Source: Ochotona curzoniae
Lineage: Eukaryota > Chordata > Mammalia > Lagomorpha > Ochotonidae
Direction of reading: 5' to 3'
DNA: 64,000 nucleotides
Assembly: GCF_017591425.1 (NCBI RefSeq)
Contig: NW_024466599.1
Coordinates: forward strand, 74,194,501-74,258,500
Part shown: in pieces, positions 1 through 11,539 of the stretch
Numbering within the stretch: position 1 is the stretch's first letter
How the letters are laid out: each line of letters opens with the position of its first letter
Made by a program: the position numbers and the translations under genes
The notes under the pieces: generated by a model
What the model saw: only the letters and a program-made list of their open reading frames with translations
Database searches by the model: none
Told to the model about the DNA's origin: nothing

Positions 1-1310
1 GAAAGGACCTAGCTCAAAGTCTACGTTCTGTCATGTTAATATTTGCTCAGGGGTCTTACGATCCTGAGTTTCAGGATTCTTGTCTAAAAATTGGTGATAA
101 TAATATCAGTGTTCCTCGGATATGGCTGGGATTCAAGCAGCTCATGGAAGAGAAACATTTTGTAAACCATAGAGTGTGGTCCACACACTGGCTTTGAGAT
201 CATGCGAGGAGCAACCACTAAGAGGTGGGGGAGGGAAGGAAGATGAGTGCCCATCCAAGGGGAATCTGCAAGGCTTTGGGGGTACATTTCCTGAGTCAGC
301 ACTTCAGTGTCAGTGTAAGAAGAGCTTGTGTTTTCAACTTCAGTCTATGGAAGTTCAGTTCCATTAACTGGATTCTCTGTTAAAAATGTATTTTGGATGT
401 TACTTTGCGATCCCTTTCCTTATCTGAGTTCCCTTTTAATCCCTTGCTCAATCCCATCCCCTCCCCTTCACTACAATGTTGGGTTTATGTCTTTGATGCA
501 CATGTCTGCATGGTTCACAGATTTGAAACACAGAACATATTTATTATGCACGAGAGAGATGTGCTGCCTGAGCAACACCAGGTTTTTTTCTGTCTATCCG
601 TTTAGCATTATGTACCTCTTGTGACTACTATACTTGTAATTCTTCTTTAATTAGATTCTTGGCATAAGGTAATAAACTTTGTTTTTGCCAATTAAGAACA
701 TAAGACAAATAAATGTCTACCACCTACTCTTTCTTATCTTTTTCATCAAAAAGTGTATCTTAGCGCACACACAGAGAGACACGCACAAGCTTGGACAGAA
801 TTTCAAGCTAACAGTTTTTATGTTAGTTATGGCTAGACCATCTAGATCTGTGGGAAATTCCATTCATCCTCTCATTTGTGGCACAGTGAAGCTCTATCAT
901 GCACTGGAAACAGAAAAACGGGGGGGGGGGGATTGTACAATATTTCCCCACAATGTGTCATACAGTAACAGTGTAGACTTGGTTAGCTCAGAATCAGCTT
1001 CACAGGCACATTTGCTTCAGGGACACCTAACTACACAGTTGTGCCAGTGCCCACACTTCAAAGAATGCTGTGTTGGGTTGAATTCCTTGCTGGTACTGTC
1101 TTTAAAATACTTAATAATTATGAATAAGAAGCCCTGGATTTTCATTCTAAACTGCACCTCAATTCCATGCCGGTCTGACAGCCTCTGTTGCAACGGCTTG
1201 CCTTGAAGATTGGAACGCAAAAGTATCCTCAGACAGCATGTAAACAAATGAGTGTGTCTCTGCTCCACTGAAACAGGATTTGCAAAAGTATGCGGTGGGT
1301 TGGATATGGC
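1..1310. other. No gene or repeat recognised
   Basis: Unique-looking, moderately AT-rich DNA. A G-run lies near 920-930. An open frame of about 175 codons (679-1206) has no recognisable domain and a composition typical of chance frames in noncoding DNA. No splice-bounded conserved exon was evident by eye. Confidence 0.5.
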
Positions 1311-1329
1311 CTGTGAGTCATAGGTTGCA

Positions 1330-1500
1330 AATCAATGACATGGAGTTGGGCTGTAGAGTAAGCAATCAAGGTTCAAATACTGATGGAAAAAGATGTGGCT
1401 GCATGACCCAGGGGGGTTAAATTTGTCTTAATATTAGCTGCCAACTGTTTGTAGAAGTGAGATGATAACATAATATCATTTGATTAGGCTGGCTTTAACA
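1330..1500 (+). repeat. Possible MIR SINE relic
   Basis: The order of a B-box-like GGTTCAAATAC, a 'gctgcatgaccc' core and a downstream 'gagatgataacata' segment follows the layout of mammalian-wide MIR. Divergence is heavy, so the call is tentative. Confidence 0.35.
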
Positions 1501-2048
1501 TGATGTGCTGCAACACAGTGTCCCAAGACACAGATTGTAAGCTAAAGAAAATTATGAATATTCTCCAATTTAAAAGTTTAAGAAAAATGCATTTGTGATA
1601 TGCACACACATGCACAGGTTATTTTTACCTAAAATTCTAGGAGCTTGAATATCCTCCAATCACATGGATGTGACCCCCTAAAGCCATATCTATGAGCACA
1701 CATTAATTCCTACCTAAGGAAAGTCCAGGTCTTTGATTTGACGTAACAGAAGCACAGTTTCCCCAGGTACTGGCTATAGTAGATGATAAGAAAGAAGACA
1801 AACATTCTTAACAGTATGAATTAACTAATATTAATTCCTAGGCATCTTCAGTCTTTTTAGGTCTGAGAGATGATGAATGAATAGCTTGTGGAAAAGAATC
1901 ACAGCCACCCTCCATTCGGGTAGCTTTGTGTTCCCTCAGTGATGGGACCTAAACGCATGCTTCTTCCTGTTACTCTCAGGATGGTGAATTTTGCTTTAGA
2001 AAATGTGATTGATGTGGCTATGCCTCTGTACACAAATCGTTAGTCAGT

Positions 2049-2122
2049 GGCGGGTAAGCTCAGATGCTCAGAGCACTGTGCTAATGAGGCGAAGGTGAGG
2101 AGTTCAGTGCCCATGTGGGCCA
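2049..2122 (+). pseudogene. tRNA-Ile(AAU)-like relic, probably the head of an old SINE
   Basis: The 74 bp align end to end with eukaryotic tRNA-Ile(AAU). They show an A-box-like 'aagctcagatgctcagagc', an anticodon region 'tgctaatga' keeping AAT, and a B-box-like 'gagttcagtgcc'. Acceptor and T-stem pairings are damaged, so a working tRNA is unlikely. About 130 bp of non-tRNA sequence follow, so it could be a tRNA-derived SINE rather than a lone tRNA pseudogene. The similarity was recognised from memory of the tRNA, not computed. Confidence 0.5.
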
Positions 2123-2479
2123 CTCAGCTTTTGTCTCATTCCTGTACCCAGACTATTCTCCACATGGGCCACCTGTCTGGAAAATGTATGTCTATGGGCA
2201 AAGGGAGGAGCCAACAAAAGGATTTGGCTGGAGCACCAAGACTCGAGTAAACTAATCACTCTATGATAGCTTGGGGGTTGATGGAACTAACCTTCAAATA
2301 GGATAGATGGCAAGCATAATATTCAGCACAGGCATGATCTCCGCGGAATGAATTTTGTGAATGACTTGCTAAATTGGCACAAAATTCTATACCCCTGGAA
2401 AATATGTAATTGACTGAGATCATGTGAAACAACAGCCATGAGGTTTCCTTCACTGCAAGTAAGCGAAGTATTTGGCTTC

Positions 2480-2770
2480 AAAGATAACCTGCTGGTTGGG
2501 ATGCTTGCCTCTCAAATAGGGGTGCCTTGGCTGTGAGTCTTAACTGCAGCTCCAAATTGCACATTTCTGCTAACGTCATCTTGAAGGCAGCAGTGATGCC
2601 TCAAATCCCTGACCCAGCTAGGGCCCTGACACTCACCCAGGACACCCGGGTTGAACCTCAGCCTCCTAGCTCTGACTTGGCCCCGTTCTGGATGTGGTTT
2701 TGTTTCAACTCTGCCAGGACTGTCATAGCTGACCCTCCTTCATTCCCATTACTTCACATCAAACTCTAAT
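2480..2770 (+). repeat. Old lagomorph C-type SINE
   Basis: The order of motifs matches an older C-repeat subfamily: a 'gggatgcttgcctctc' head, a middle 'aggcagcagtgatg' and a late 'ggacacccgggttgaacctcagcctcctagc'-like block. The tail is eroded and no target duplication was found. It is clearly older than the 39-56 kb copies. Confidence 0.5.
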
Positions 2771-2854
2771 TCTTGCCTTTCTGGACCACCAGAGCACACA
2801 GCTAACTTGTTTTTCATCATTCTCCAACGCTGAGTATCATTTCTAAGGAAGGAC

Positions 2855-2950
2855 TTTCGTCTTGGAGAACCTGGGTTCAAAACCCCTTAGACCTAGCACT
2901 TAGGAGCCACAAGGCCATTAGCTTGTGAGCCACACCCGTCCTCCCCCCTT
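2855..2950 (+). repeat. Possible MIR fragment
   Basis: A 'gaacctgggttcaaaacccc' B-box-like core is followed by 'agcacttaggagccacaaggcc', the order expected in MIR. It is short and divergent. Confidence 0.3.
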
Positions 2951-2959
2951 TTTTTTTTC

Positions 2960-3790
2960 TTCTACAGATCGGGAACAGTCCCTGGGCTGTGGGATTTTTG
3001 TGAACACATAAATCAATTCATCAATAAAATGCGTATGAAACTTTTCTTGGAGACAGTATGCTAACAGCTATTCATCATCATTATGTCTTTTTCTAGAACA
3101 CAGACTCCAGGTATAGAGTATTTAAGCTTAAATCTTACTGAAAAGTTTTCTGATCAAGCTACTTTAGACGAACTTTCAACCCTCTAACTGGGTCTCCTCA
3201 TTATTTTTTTTTAAAGGCTTGTTCACAGAAAATCAATGATAGCAGTGTCCATATTATAAGCTTTTTTCATTACACAAAGCAGATAATGCAGTGAAATGCA
3301 TGAGAAGACGCTGAGCACATTTAAATTGTCTGATGGCTGTAAACAAGTGGAATATCAACACCTATCTCACTTTCCTATTAAAATATTGTACTAGTTCCTC
3401 ATTAACATAGGCATTTTCCCTGACTTTTAGAGAGATTCTTTACAATGCAACAAATTTCAAGCAACTCTAAATACTATTTTTGTGAAACTTCGCCCGCTTG
3501 GTAAAATGGTAATCATTGCAGTGTTTCCTAATATTGGACGATTTCAGTGCAGATCGGACAAAGCTGACCAAAGGTAAAAATTGCGAAGACAATTCAGAAT
3601 GCAAATAAAGAGGCAAAAATTTTAAAGGAATTAAACAACAGATAATGTTCCATATGCATATGATACACATTCTACCAAATCCCAAAGGGGGGGGGGGGGA
3701 ATATGTCCAGAAAAAGAAAGGGTAATTTTTCAGGATTTAAGAAAATAATGGTGTCTCCATTGAGAAAAGTACCTGAATTTCCAAGTCAAT
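2960..3790. other. No gene or repeat recognised
   Basis: AT-rich unique DNA. Homopolymer tracts include a T-run near 2949-2959 and a G-run near 3687-3699. Confidence 0.5.
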
Positions 3791-3794
3791 AAAA

Positions 3795-4256
3795 ATGTGG
3801 GGACCAGTATTGTGGCACAGTAGGTTAAGCCACAGCCCGTGAAACCAGCAAGCCACATCACAGGGCCTGGCTGGAGTCCTGGCTACCCTGGGAAGCACCA
3901 GATTATGACCCAAGAACTCAGGCTCTGGCAACCCTTGCAAGAGACTAAAACAGCATTCCTGGCTCCGGGTTAGACCCCTTCCTTCAACTTTGAGTGACCA
4001 AATCATTCTTTTTTTCCCAAACTGTATTGATATGACAGGGTCATAGAGATGTGTGGTCATTGCTACAGCACGATTCTTCCGTCAATGTGATGTTAAGGCA
4101 AAGAGAACAGCTTTCCTGTACTTGAGCCATCCTCTGCTGCTTTCTCAAACCGTTAGCAGAGAGTTGGTCAGACCAACCCCAGCTGTCATGGACATGTGAG
4201 GAGTGAACCAGCAGATGGAAGGACTCTGGTCACTCTGCCTTCCAAATAAATAATGT
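3795..4256 (+). repeat. Old, rearranged C-type SINE
   Basis: The first part (about 3795-3965) carries a degraded head, 'tattgtggcacagtaggttaag'-like. The last part (about 4165-4256) carries the late block 'gaggagtgaaccagcagatgg' and 'ccttccaaataaataat'. Between them, near 4110-4150, a 'cttgagccatcctctgctgc' piece reads as the reverse complement of the SINE middle. The locus is therefore a composite of at least two old copies. Confidence 0.5.
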
Positions 4257-4259
4257 CAA

Positions 4260-5138
4260 TTTTTTTAAATGAAAAGTGTTTTACATTTAGATTCATCACA
4301 ACAACATTGTAAGACATGAAAACAAAAAGAACATCTTCAAAACAATTAGCAAACTGCATGACAGAGCCACATGGTGCTGACGGTAGATTTTTTTTACATG
4401 TAAAAGAGATCAGAAAAAAAGCAGGATAGTTTGCTAGTCCCTACGCTGCTACTTGTACTGCTTTGTACAAGTGAGCGTCAAGTAAAGACGGTTCAAAATT
4501 GAAATTTCGAAAATAGAGAACTCACAGACTCAAGTACTGAAGAATACATTTGAAAAAAAAAATGGATTCAAAAAGGAAAAAAAAATAAAGCATCAGACAA
4601 TGATAGTTTAAGGACTCTAAGAATGTTTCCAAATTAATCTAAATTAACATTAAAATTAAGGCTATATCTAATTTGGAAGGATCAAAGGAGAGATTCAAAA
4701 TTCAGGATAGCATGGAAAATTAGGATAGCGTAGAAGACAGGAGAAGGATGATGAATGGAAAGACTGTTTGTCTGGGAAGCAGCAGGGATGCTGAGACACC
4801 TACACTCTATCACAGCAAAATGTTTGTGCAGGTGTGAGAGTGTTGCACAGCCAAGTTTTCTGGTACCCAAAGCTTATGTAATCAGTGAAGCTTATATGAA
4901 TTCCCCCTTCAGAGCAATGTACAGCACCATTTAAAACTTTTCAAATTTTACAAACACATGTGAGCCATACTGCTGCGATTGGAGGAGGACTATGAGCCCA
5001 AGTTTATTCTTCACGGTCAAGTTCAGTGTCATAGTTGATCTGTTCATAGAATAACTTTTAGAAAAAAATCAAAATATAACACTTATGATGCTTTCCAATC
5101 TGGAACAGACGTAAGCGAATAAAGCAAAGAAATGCGAT
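4260..5138. other. No gene or repeat recognised
   Basis: AT-rich unique DNA with A-rich patches around 4550-4590. Nothing coding or conserved was recognised. Confidence 0.5.
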
Positions 5139-5441
5139 CACTGGAGGTGGTGCGGTAGCCTACGGGCTCATTCTCCTCCCCCTATGGTACCAGCATCCCA
5201 TATGGGCCCCGATTCATGTCCTGGCTGCTTCCTTCTGATCGAGCTCCCTGCTTATGGCCTGGAAAAACAGCAGAGATTGGCCCATCTGTGTGGGAGACTT
5301 TGAGAAGCCCCTGGCTTCAGATCAGCTCAGCTCCAGCAGTTGCAGCCGTTTTAGGAATGAACCAGCTAGTGGAAGATCTTTCTCTTTCTCCCTGTAAGTC
5401 TGCGTTTCCAATAAATAAATACCCTTAAAAAAAAGGTCACC
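5139..5441 (+). mobile_element. C-type SINE, moderately diverged
   Basis: The copy is full length from a degenerate head ('ggaggtggtgcggtagcc') through 'agcatcccatatgggc', 'agctccctgcttatggcctgg' and the CT-rich end to 'tttccaataaataaat' and an A tail. It is non-coding, tRNA-derived and non-autonomous. No clean target duplication was seen. Confidence 0.8.
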
Positions 5442-6183
5442 AAGCTAACAGCATATAATAAAAGAAAAATAAAGGGAAATCATTGAAGATGCAAAAACAT
5501 GGCACAGTAGAAAATGTCCAAGTAAACTTGCAATTATAATAAAAATTGAAGGCATTGAGTGCTCAGTTTAGAGAATGAAAAGAAAAATGATTACAAAGCA
5601 AAATGATGAAAAGACAACAGTGATGAAATGGTAAAGAGAACAAATAAAGAGTATCTGAAGTCACTCATGACTTTATAAGCAAACCCCACACATTTAAGCA
5701 GAAATGGACAATTTTGGTATTTAAGCCCTCTCCATGCAACATTGCCGGAACAGTAAGAAGAGTTTGCTAAGCTGGAGGAGACCTGCATGATTTATTCTTT
5801 TACCCTCTAACTGTGCAAATTTTCCAGTGCCCTTTAAGTCAACCAAGCATAAAAATCAATCGTTCTTGCTTCCACGGAATGATCGTGTCAGACCTCATGA
5901 GGCTCGGTCCAACATTTTATCTTCCAGACGGACCCTTATGGCGAAGCAGGCACTTTCTAGACAGGACAGTAAGAATCCGGAAGTCACAGCTGTGTGGAGG
6001 GTATGTTTTTACTGCCAGCTTCCCAGGGCCTCTGTGCCCTCAACAGAGTGTTGGTGCTAGAATGAGCAAATCTAGATTGGAAAGTAGATTTAACTTCTCA
6101 AACTAGTTCTCAAATTCGTTTGCCCTCCTTTCATTTCTTCATCTTCTCTTCGTTGCCCTCTGTCTTATCTTTAAGCAGATGTA
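5442..6183. other. No gene or repeat recognised
   Basis: Unique AT-rich DNA with no convincing coding signal. Confidence 0.5.
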
Positions 6184-6407
6184 TACACATGAGGATACTT
6201 TCAAAAAGCCATGCAAAACATAAAATCATACAAACTTATTTTGGTTCCAAGAAATTGAAATTTAAACATTGCTTTTTCATAATAATCTCTTTTTATGAAT
6301 TGGATTAGAAAGCCCATGTGTGCATCGATTTTGAACTATTTGGTACCAAAATAAACTTCTCTTTCATTTTCATTTTCCAAGAATTATTTGAAGTGCCCAA
6401 GTGTGTA
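6184..6407. mobile_element. Palindromic MITE-like element, Tc1/mariner style, copy 1
   Basis: Both ends are TA-flanked and begin 'tacacA' when read inward. The left arm ('actttcaaaaagcc', then 'cttattttggttccaa') and the reverse complement of the right arm ('cacttcaaataattc', then 'tttattttggtaccaa') match over about 65-70 bp. The element is therefore an imperfect palindrome of about 224 bp without coding capacity. A second copy lies at 11798-11943. The superfamily call rests on the TA ends and palindromic layout only. Confidence 0.6.
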
Positions 6408-8329
6408 TTGGAGGGAGTGTAGGTGATCATGTGTGTATGTATTTCTTAGTACAGGACACATTTCGCCTTTATATCGCTTCTACCCTGGTCATGGCTATAC
6501 CCTCATAACCAAGATAGTCTCCACTGAGCCCTCGATGTTATCAACATTCCACATCCCGAATGCGACAATACAGGCACTCCTTGGAAAAGTGAGCTGGTCA
6601 TTCCAATCAGTGGAAAAGACCCAAGCCAGCAGGTGTACGTGGCCCATTAAGAAAATCCTTCCACGCACAAACCCACCAGCATTGTCGGAGGACCAAAGTG
6701 AAGGAAGAAATGAGACGATGAGAAATGAGCCTTTCTCTCTATGCCCACTGGAGCTGGACAGGATTCTTTTTATTACACAGATAATTCAAAGCAAGAAATC
6801 TCCTGTCAGCTAGCGACGTGCTCTGGGCTGAACAGGGCAACAAGTTCAACTCACCTTCTTGGCCTTGCTGCTCCACAGGTGAAGGCGGCTTGCAATAAAG
6901 GTGTAAATTATCCACACAGCACAGGAGACGCAGCCTTCCACTGCCCCGCCATTAACCTTCCACCCTCCCATGCCTGCCACCGCCATGTGGCACAAAGGAC
7001 CCTGTGTGGCCTGGCAGAAGGGAACACAAATGTTTCACTGACTTTTGAATTAAGTACAAAAAAAGAAATCCTAACTGTGGCATAGAAAAGAAATAGCAAT
7101 TTAGGGTTTGGTTGTTTGCTGTGCAAGGTGTGTGATTTTTTTTTTCCAGCCCTCCTCTTTTCTCACCGAAAAAAAAAAAAAAAAGTTCAATTGTGAAGTT
7201 TTTCAACATTGTGGCCTTAGGAGGTAATTTGCTAAATAGGACAAAATTAGCTGATTTTTGGACCATTTAAAAGAACATTTCTTTTGAAAGCATATAAAAT
7301 GTATTAAAGCAATCTTCGAAGTCTTTACCCCTGCTTGAGATTTTAATTTACTCCAAGCTAATAAATTATGCCCCCTCTCAGAAGCTATTGAGAAATTTCA
7401 GTTAAATCCTTTTGAAATTTTAATGCGTTCAATTGAATCCCAAGCAATTTAGACATACACACTCACAGCTTGGGGTGGTCAGCTCACCAAGGCAAGACTG
7501 AAAACGGGTCAGATTAGCAGGAACCCCTCCGCCCCCTGGGATTACCAAGATGATATTAACAAATGCTATTTCTCCCACGTACACACACACACACACACAG
7601 GTCTGATTGCTGGGTAATTACTTCTCCACAACAGCATTTCACAAACGGCCCGATTTGAAGGCCAAGACCATTTTCTTTCTCTACAGCTGGAGGAAGCTGC
7701 AGTCAAGGCAAGAGACGATGAAGGTGGGGAGGGAGGGGAGCAGGAAGCCAGTGGTTCTAATCAGAGTGATGGCAGCACTGCAGATCTGGGTCACTCCCGG
7801 TCGTGGGGTTTGCGGTAACACAAAGGCTCGCTTCATCTCAGGCAGGGCTCTGTGTTACCTCGGCACACTTATCAGAAATATTTTTTTCAGGCTATCAATT
7901 ATTATATTTGAACACTGCATCCTGGCTCTGGGGAGCCCTTAGCAAGCTGTAGCAAAAATCAATCCAGTTTTACAACTTTTACCTTGGCAGAGCTCCAGCT
8001 CTTTATCTACGCTGCCCTTAATTTAAAGATGCCATATCTCTTTCGGTGACACAGATAGATTCCCAAGAATGACATGTCCTTGATAACAACAGTAATTTTT
8101 TTTTTCTTTAAGTTCATACCGGTTAGTCCGGGTAGGGTTAATTTTTCTCAGAGGTTGCAGGTATTGCTGTGAAAGTGGTGTCTTGTCAATAATCATCATT
8201 ACCACAGTGGTTAGCACTTCTAACTGCTCTCTCTTCCTTTGCCTTCTTCTGCCATTCCATCTGCTGGGGATGACAGTGTCCTGAGTGTAAAATCCTATTT
8301 GATCAGGTAGGAGAGCCTATTGCCCCTTT
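6408..8329. other. No gene; possible conserved noncoding stretch
   Basis: No repeat of known type was recognised apart from a (CA)10 run at 7580-7599. The AT-rich block around 7270-7470 has low simple-repeat content and several TAAT-core motifs ('ctaataaattat', 'ttttaatgcg'). It could be conserved noncoding DNA, but this cannot be judged without an alignment. Open frames at 6433-7085 show no domain. Confidence 0.4.
7580..7599. repeat. (CA)n microsatellite
   Basis: About ten uninterrupted CA units. Confidence 0.9.
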
Positions 8330-8345
8330 AAAAGCCACAGACTGG

Positions 8346-8652
8346 GGCCCGGCGTGATAGCGCAGTGGTTGAGGTCCTCTCCTTGCACGTGCCAGGATCC
8401 CATATGGGCATCGGTTCTAATCCCGGCAGCCCCACTTCCCATCCAGCTCCCTGCCTGTGGCCTGGGAATGCAGTCCAAGATGGTCCAAAACTTTGGGACC
8501 CTGTCCCCGTGTGGGAGACCTGGAAGAAGCTCCTGACACCTGGCTTCGGATTGGCTCAGCTCCAGCTGTTGCGGCCGCTTGGGGAGTGAACCATTGGACC
8601 GAAGATCTTCCTCTCTGTCTCTCCTCCTCTCTGTATATCCGCCTTTCCAATA
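8346..8652 (+). mobile_element. C-type SINE with target-site duplication
   Basis: The element is full length: 'ggcccggcgtgatagcgcag' head, 'ggttctaatcc' B-box, CT-rich end and 'tttccaataaa' terminus. A 16-bp target duplication, AAAAGYCACAGACTGG, flanks it at 8330-8345 and 8653-8668 with one mismatch. The long duplication and A-rich end indicate L1-type target-primed insertion. Confidence 0.92.
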
Positions 8653-8668
8653 AAAAGTCACAGACTGG

Positions 8669-9603
8669 AAATAGAGTCTGAGTGTCATTTCGGAAAGCCA
8701 GAAGGCCAGTACAGGCATGTGACAGCATCATGCGTGTGTAGCAAGGGAGGTGCAGGAGAGGTGGCACTGGGGACAGAAAAAGATGCCATGTTAGTTCACA
8801 GGCAAAAAGATGGGGGTAAAAGTAAGTTTATGTTCATTGAAGTGTCAAGCGTGCAAGGCTTTTTCCTAATAACTCATTTTTCCCCGTGAACTTTTGCTGA
8901 TTTCTTGTATGTGGACTAAGGCACGGGCCATGGAACTGGAGAGAAGGAGGTATGATAAAGGTGACCGTGGCATGATTTAAAAGACATTTCCTGCTCACTG
9001 GAGTTTATTGCCTCTCCTACAGCCAGACATTTGACCGAGGCGGCTGTTCTCAGATAAAGCCAAGTTGGTGCAGGTTGCTAAAATCATCTAATTCTGGGTT
9101 TTTGAGTAGCTGTGGAGAAATCAGAATGAAAGAGGCAGGCTTGCCTGGGAGCCACACTTTGAAAAGACTTTTTTTCATGTGGGTGTGTTTTAGATGCCAC
9201 CCGCATGCCAATCTCTTTAGTGAATCATCACATATAGATCAACCAGCGATCACATACAGGGCTGGTTTTCTGATTCATTATTTTGTACTTGTACTAGTTC
9301 CAAATGTGTTTTATTCAATTTCTCTGCCTCTCATTTCTGGAAGTTCGTTTCCTTTAGAGCATTTAGCCAGAGGCTGATACAATCCTCTTCCTGTCTTTGA
9401 GCAGGTCTCCACAGAATGTTCTGGTAGTTGGAGCTGCTGAGAAATCAAAGGAGAAGAAACATTAAATGAAAGATGAAGGTTCAGAACCTGCAATAAAAAA
9501 AAAAAATCAGCCAGCTGACAAGTCCCCCACCCCCTCATCCCCACCCAAATCCACCCGCACACATGCAAACTCCTTAAACTTAGACCCCCATCCATCCGCC
9601 ACT
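8669..9603. other. No gene or repeat recognised
   Basis: Unique DNA. A short A-run at 9493-9506 was the only simple repeat seen. Confidence 0.5.
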
Positions 9604-9611
9604 CATTCACT

Positions 9612-9937
9612 TTTTTTAAAAAAGATTTATTTTATTTTTATTGGAAAGTCAGATATACAGAGAGGAGGAGAGACAGAGAGGAAGATCTTCCGTCCGATGA
9701 TTCACTCTCCAAGTGAGGACAACCACCAATGCTATGCCGATCCAAAGCCAGGAGCCTCTTCCGGGCCTCCCACGCGGGTGCAGGGTCCCAAAGCTTTGGG
9801 CTGTCCTCGATCTGCTTTCCTGGGCCCAGGCAGGGAGCTGGATGGGAAGTGGGGCTGCAGGGATTAGAACAGGCGCCCATATGGGATCCCGGGCATGCAA
9901 GGCAAGGACCTTAACCACTGCGCTATCGAGCCGGGCC
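9612..9937 (-). mobile_element. Young C-type SINE
   Basis: On the minus strand it runs from a 'gggcccggctcgatagcgca'-like head to a tail containing the reverse complement of 'aagatttattttatttttat'. A short direct repeat, CATTCACT (9604-9611 and 9938-9945), is a plausible target duplication. The body is close to the consensus inferred from the other young copies here. Confidence 0.9.
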
Positions 9938-9945
9938 CATTCACT

Positions 9946-10579
9946 CACTTTTATTATTCAGGCATTTGGGCTGTCAGTTGCAACTCATGGTGATAATGTC
10001 AGGTGGAAAAAAAAAAGTAGAATAGGCTCAATTTCCACTGTTCTTGGATTTGTAACATTTTACTCTATTTTTGAGATGCAGGAAAAAAAGAGTGTTTGTT
10101 CATACATTCATTTCTGCTCATTCACCCCACAAATGCAGCAGAATACAGAGTGAGTGGGCTGGGCCAAAGTTGCCTGCTGGGAACTGAAAACATATTTCCC
10201 ACACGCATGTCAGGAACTTGCACCATCATGTAATTCCTCCCTGGGTCTCCATTAGCAAGCAGCCGAGGCAAGAGTGAAGCCAGGAGGGGAGCCAGCGTGC
10301 TAACCACGAGGTTAAACATATGTTCCTCTTCTACTTTGAAGATTCTAGAATGTTTTTCTCTTTTCATTTGTCCTTTGCTTTTTAATGCTTTGCTGGAGTT
10401 CAGCAAATAAAAAGTGAAAAACTTTATAGACAAGGGCCATGAACATGAAAAAACAGAAACAAAGAAAAACAGCTGGGTGTGTCCGTTTTCTTCCAAGGTT
10501 TTGTCAAACTTTCTTTCAGATCCTTGTCAAGTTGTTGAGAATGATATGCAAGTTTGGTCTATAAGGTTCTGCTCCTTTT
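9946..10579. other. No gene or repeat recognised
   Basis: Unique DNA; nothing coding or conserved was recognised. Confidence 0.5.
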
Positions 10580-10905
10580 TAAAAGATACGTATTTGTTTA
10601 TTTACTCGAAAGTCATAATTACAGAGAGAAAAGGAGAGACAGAAAGATGGAGGGACTCCTTCCACCTTGCAATTCACACCCCAAATGAGCTCCAGGGGAA
10701 GGGCTGGCCAGACCGATGTCAGGAATATGAAAGTCCAGCCAAGTCTTGCGTGAGGACGCAGACGTCCAAGCACCTGGGTCACTTTTCGCTTCTATCTGAA
10801 GTTCAGTAGCACGGAGATGCAGCTGAAACTGAAACTGGTACTCACACAGGATGCTGAAGCTGATGGTGGCAGCTAAATCCGCCAGTGTCGTTGCTTTCAC
10901 TTGCT
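10580..10905 (-). repeat. Old C-type SINE
   Basis: Read on the plus strand it starts with the antisense tail ('tttgtttatttactcgaaag', 'acagagagaaaaggagagac') and continues through degraded middle blocks toward a head near 10900. It is more diverged than the 9.6 kb copy. Confidence 0.5.
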
Positions 10906-10939
10906 AAGAAACATGTTGGTGATGTCTTGCTTGAGGATA

Positions 10940-11240
10940 TTACAACTGTTGTGAATATGCATTTTTTATGATGTGAAATTCATGTTTCTCTGCACTAGAT
11001 GTGTTTTTTTTTTTATCTTTCTATTATTCGAAGTGGTCATATAATTTTAGATTCCTACCAGCAATGTATGAGAGATGCCATTTTTTTCTGTCTCCTGCCC
11101 AGTGTTTGATATTTTCAATATTTTTGTTTTAGCTACCCTTGCAGCTATATGGTGACATCTTGTTTGAGCCTTAATTTGTATCTCTGTAATGACTGATGAT
11201 ATTGATCATATTTATTTACTGATTTTTGCTGGCTCACACT
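10940..11240 (-). repeat. Old antisense L1 fragment, ORF2 C-terminal region
   Basis: The order of 'ttagattcctaccagcaatg', 'tctgtctcctgcccagtg' and 'agccttaatttgtatctctg' follows the antisense of the L1 ORF2 C-terminal region. It is heavily mutated with no open frame. Confidence 0.5.
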
Positions 11241-11539
11241 TTTTAAAAAGTTATGTATATATTTATTGAGATAAAGCCGACAAGTTTCCCATGTATCACC
11301 ACGCAGGTGTGAGCGAGTCCTGGTGTTTCCCAACGATTTCACTCACTCTCACCTTCCCCTCCCTCCTTCTCTCCTTGTGTCCCTTCCTTCTAGAATTTTA
11401 CTACTCTATTTTCATTTCACTCCAAAATCACACGTATCTCGATTCCCAGAGTGGGAGTTCAGCCTACATTTTCTTTTTTATAATGCAATAATTCAACTGT
11501 ATAAATTTCCTCGTTGGCTTTGCTGACACTCTATTCCAC

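Noticed and set aside
679..1206. Open frame of about 175 codons on plus
   Set aside because: No domain, no codon-use signal distinct from its surroundings, overlapping frames on the other strand, and it crosses a G homopolymer. Treated as a chance frame.
2049..2122. Functional tRNA-Ile gene
   Set aside because: Stem positions do not pair well and no T-run terminator follows directly; called as a relic instead.
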